Made by a program: the position numbers and the translations under genes. 62,840 nt of DNA. Source: Bacteroidales bacterium Bact_19 (GTDB lineage: Bacteria; Bacteroidota; Bacteroidia; Bacteroidales; ML635J-15). The notes below the pieces were generated by a model. The model was not told the origin of the DNA. It saw only the letters and a list, made by a program, of their open reading frames with translations, and did not search any database. Location: the NCBI GenBank assembly GCA_001603595.1, contig LUZK01000072.1:1-62840 (forward strand). Direction: 5' to 3'. Below are positions 62,068 to 62,840 of the stretch, piece after piece. Every line of letters starts with the position of its first letter. The first letter of the stretch is position 1.

Positions 62068-62840
62068 TTATTCAAGGATAAAAAATTCAGTGCGTCTGTT
62101 TTTTGCTCTTCCTGCTTCGGTATTATTATCAGCTATAGGCATGTTAGGTCCGTAGCCCCTGAATCTCATTCTTGTAGGCTCAATGCCTATGTTAATAAGA
62201 TAATCGTAAACGGCTTTTGCTCTTTGGTTTGATAATGTCATATTCATTTGCAGAGAGCCCACATTATCTGTATGCCCGCGAATTTCAATTTTTATTTTAG
62301 GATTTTCTTTAAGGAAATCGGCAAAAGCATCGAGTACCGGAAAACTTTTAGGTTCAATAGTATATGAATTTGTTGCAAAATAAATATCGTTGAGTTCAAC
62401 AGTTTTTCCTTTTTCGATAGGTTTAATTTCAAAATCAATTTGAATTGGAGTTTCAATAATTTCAACACTAGGTTCGATAAGAGCAGAGGCAAAACTGTAA
62501 TTTTCTTTTTTTACAAGCAAAAGGTATGAATCATTCTGAGTTGAATCAGTAGTTACAGCAACGGCATAATTTCCATCGTGTTCATTAATTATACCATCGC
62601 TTATTTCTTTTGTTCTGGTATTTCTGATTTCGAGTTTTGCATTTTTAAGGCTGTCGCCGTATTCGGTAATAATTTGTCCTTTAATTAACATAACTTTTTC
62701 GGGACGCGCTTCGGGATAAAGGTCGAAAGCATAAATATCCCAGCCTCCGAGCCCGTTTAACTTATTGCTTGCAAAATATGCTTTTGTGCCTTGTGTATTA
62801 ACAATGAATCCAAGATCATCGCTTTTGGTATTTATGGGAT
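62068..62840 (-). CDS. PorE-like PD40/CRD/OmpA outer-membrane protein, partial
   Basis: The frame is open through the right edge, so the N-terminal part is missing. Visible from the edge: the end of a PD40 propeller (AYFASNKLNGLGGWDIY), a carboxypeptidase-regulatory-like beta-sandwich (GQIITEYGDSLKNAKLEI), and a C-terminal OmpA peptidoglycan-binding domain with EIRGHTDNVGS, LSNQRAKAVYDYL and GYGPNMPIADN followed by NRRTEF. The order propeller, CRD, OmpA is that of the T9SS component PorE and its relatives, which anchor complexes to the cell wall. The ATG at 62691 is an internal Met and not the true start. Confidence 0.85.
   Translation of the reverse strand, partial: PINTKSDDLGFIVNTQGTKAYFASNKLNGLGGWDIYAFDLYPEARPEKVMLIKGQIITEYGDSLKNAKLEIRNTRTKEISDGIINEHDGNYAVAVTTDSTQNDSYLLLVKKENYSFASALIEPSVEIIETPIQIDFEIKPIEKGKTVELNDIYFATNSYTIEPKSFPVLDAFADFLKENPKIKIEIRGHTDNVGSLQMNMTLSNQRAKAVYDYLINIGIEPTRMRFRGYGPNMPIADNNTEAGRAKNRRTEFFILE

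Noticed and set aside
1-62840. CRISPR array, tRNA or rRNA genes
   Set aside because: No regularly spaced direct repeats and no cloverleaf or rRNA-like conserved segments were noticed on either strand.

Overview
This is an A+T-rich chromosomal segment from a member of the Bacteroidota. Three things point there. Several secreted proteins end in type IX secretion (T9SS) C-terminal sorting domains. An OmpA/PD40 protein resembling T9SS PorE sits at the right edge. Many genes are preceded by the Bacteroidota promoter signature TAnnTTTG with a TTG-like box about 20 bases upstream, and recognisable Shine-Dalgarno sites are scarce. The species cannot be named from the sequence.

Left part (1-19.8 kb), mostly conserved genes: lgt, an iron alcohol dehydrogenase, a decayed T9SS esterase pseudogene, yicC-gmk, a lipoprotein metallopeptidase, a histidine ammonia-lyase-like enzyme with an Ala-Cys-Gly cofactor triad, a DUF4465-type T9SS protein behind a cobalamin riboswitch, a ctpA-pnuC-nicotinamide riboside kinase operon, prs, and a 1640-residue T9SS surface protein.

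Central part (19.8-61.5 kb), a large accessory locus. It holds twelve radical SAM enzymes. Four have an unusual N-terminal Cys-rich SPASM/twitch-like module, one has the usual C-terminal SPASM domain, and seven have a B12-binding-type N-terminal domain. Mixed with them are a hotdog dehydratase, two ketosynthases and an acyl carrier protein in one operon with a family 2 glycosyltransferase, an AsnB-type amidotransferase and a second glycosyltransferase. The locus also has a DegT aminotransferase, a PglD-like acyltransferase, an SGNH hydrolase, a large membrane protein of glycosyltransferase-39 type, a sugar epimerase, a Wzm/Wzt-type ABC exporter, a UbiA prenyltransferase, and a four-gene operon of nitrilase, PP-loop amidotransferase, carbamoyltransferase and B12-type radical SAM. 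Within each block genes overlap by 1-30 bases, but block orientation changes repeatedly, with convergent stops that overlap. Two decayed genes lie inside it: an SGNH hydrolase and a PD40 lipoprotein.

Right edge: rplS with a clear terminator, then a partial PorE-like gene running off the window.

Working hypothesis (inference): the central locus builds and exports a surface glycan or glycolipid. A short fatty-acid/polyketide-like module would supply an acyl group, glycosyltransferases and sugar enzymes the glycan, AsnB/PP-loop/carbamoyltransferase enzymes the amide, amidine and carbamoyl groups, and radical SAM enzymes unusual C-C, methyl or epimer chemistry. The Wzm/Wzt pair would export it. 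B12 demand from the seven B12-type enzymes fits the presence of a cobalamin-riboswitch-controlled surface protein.
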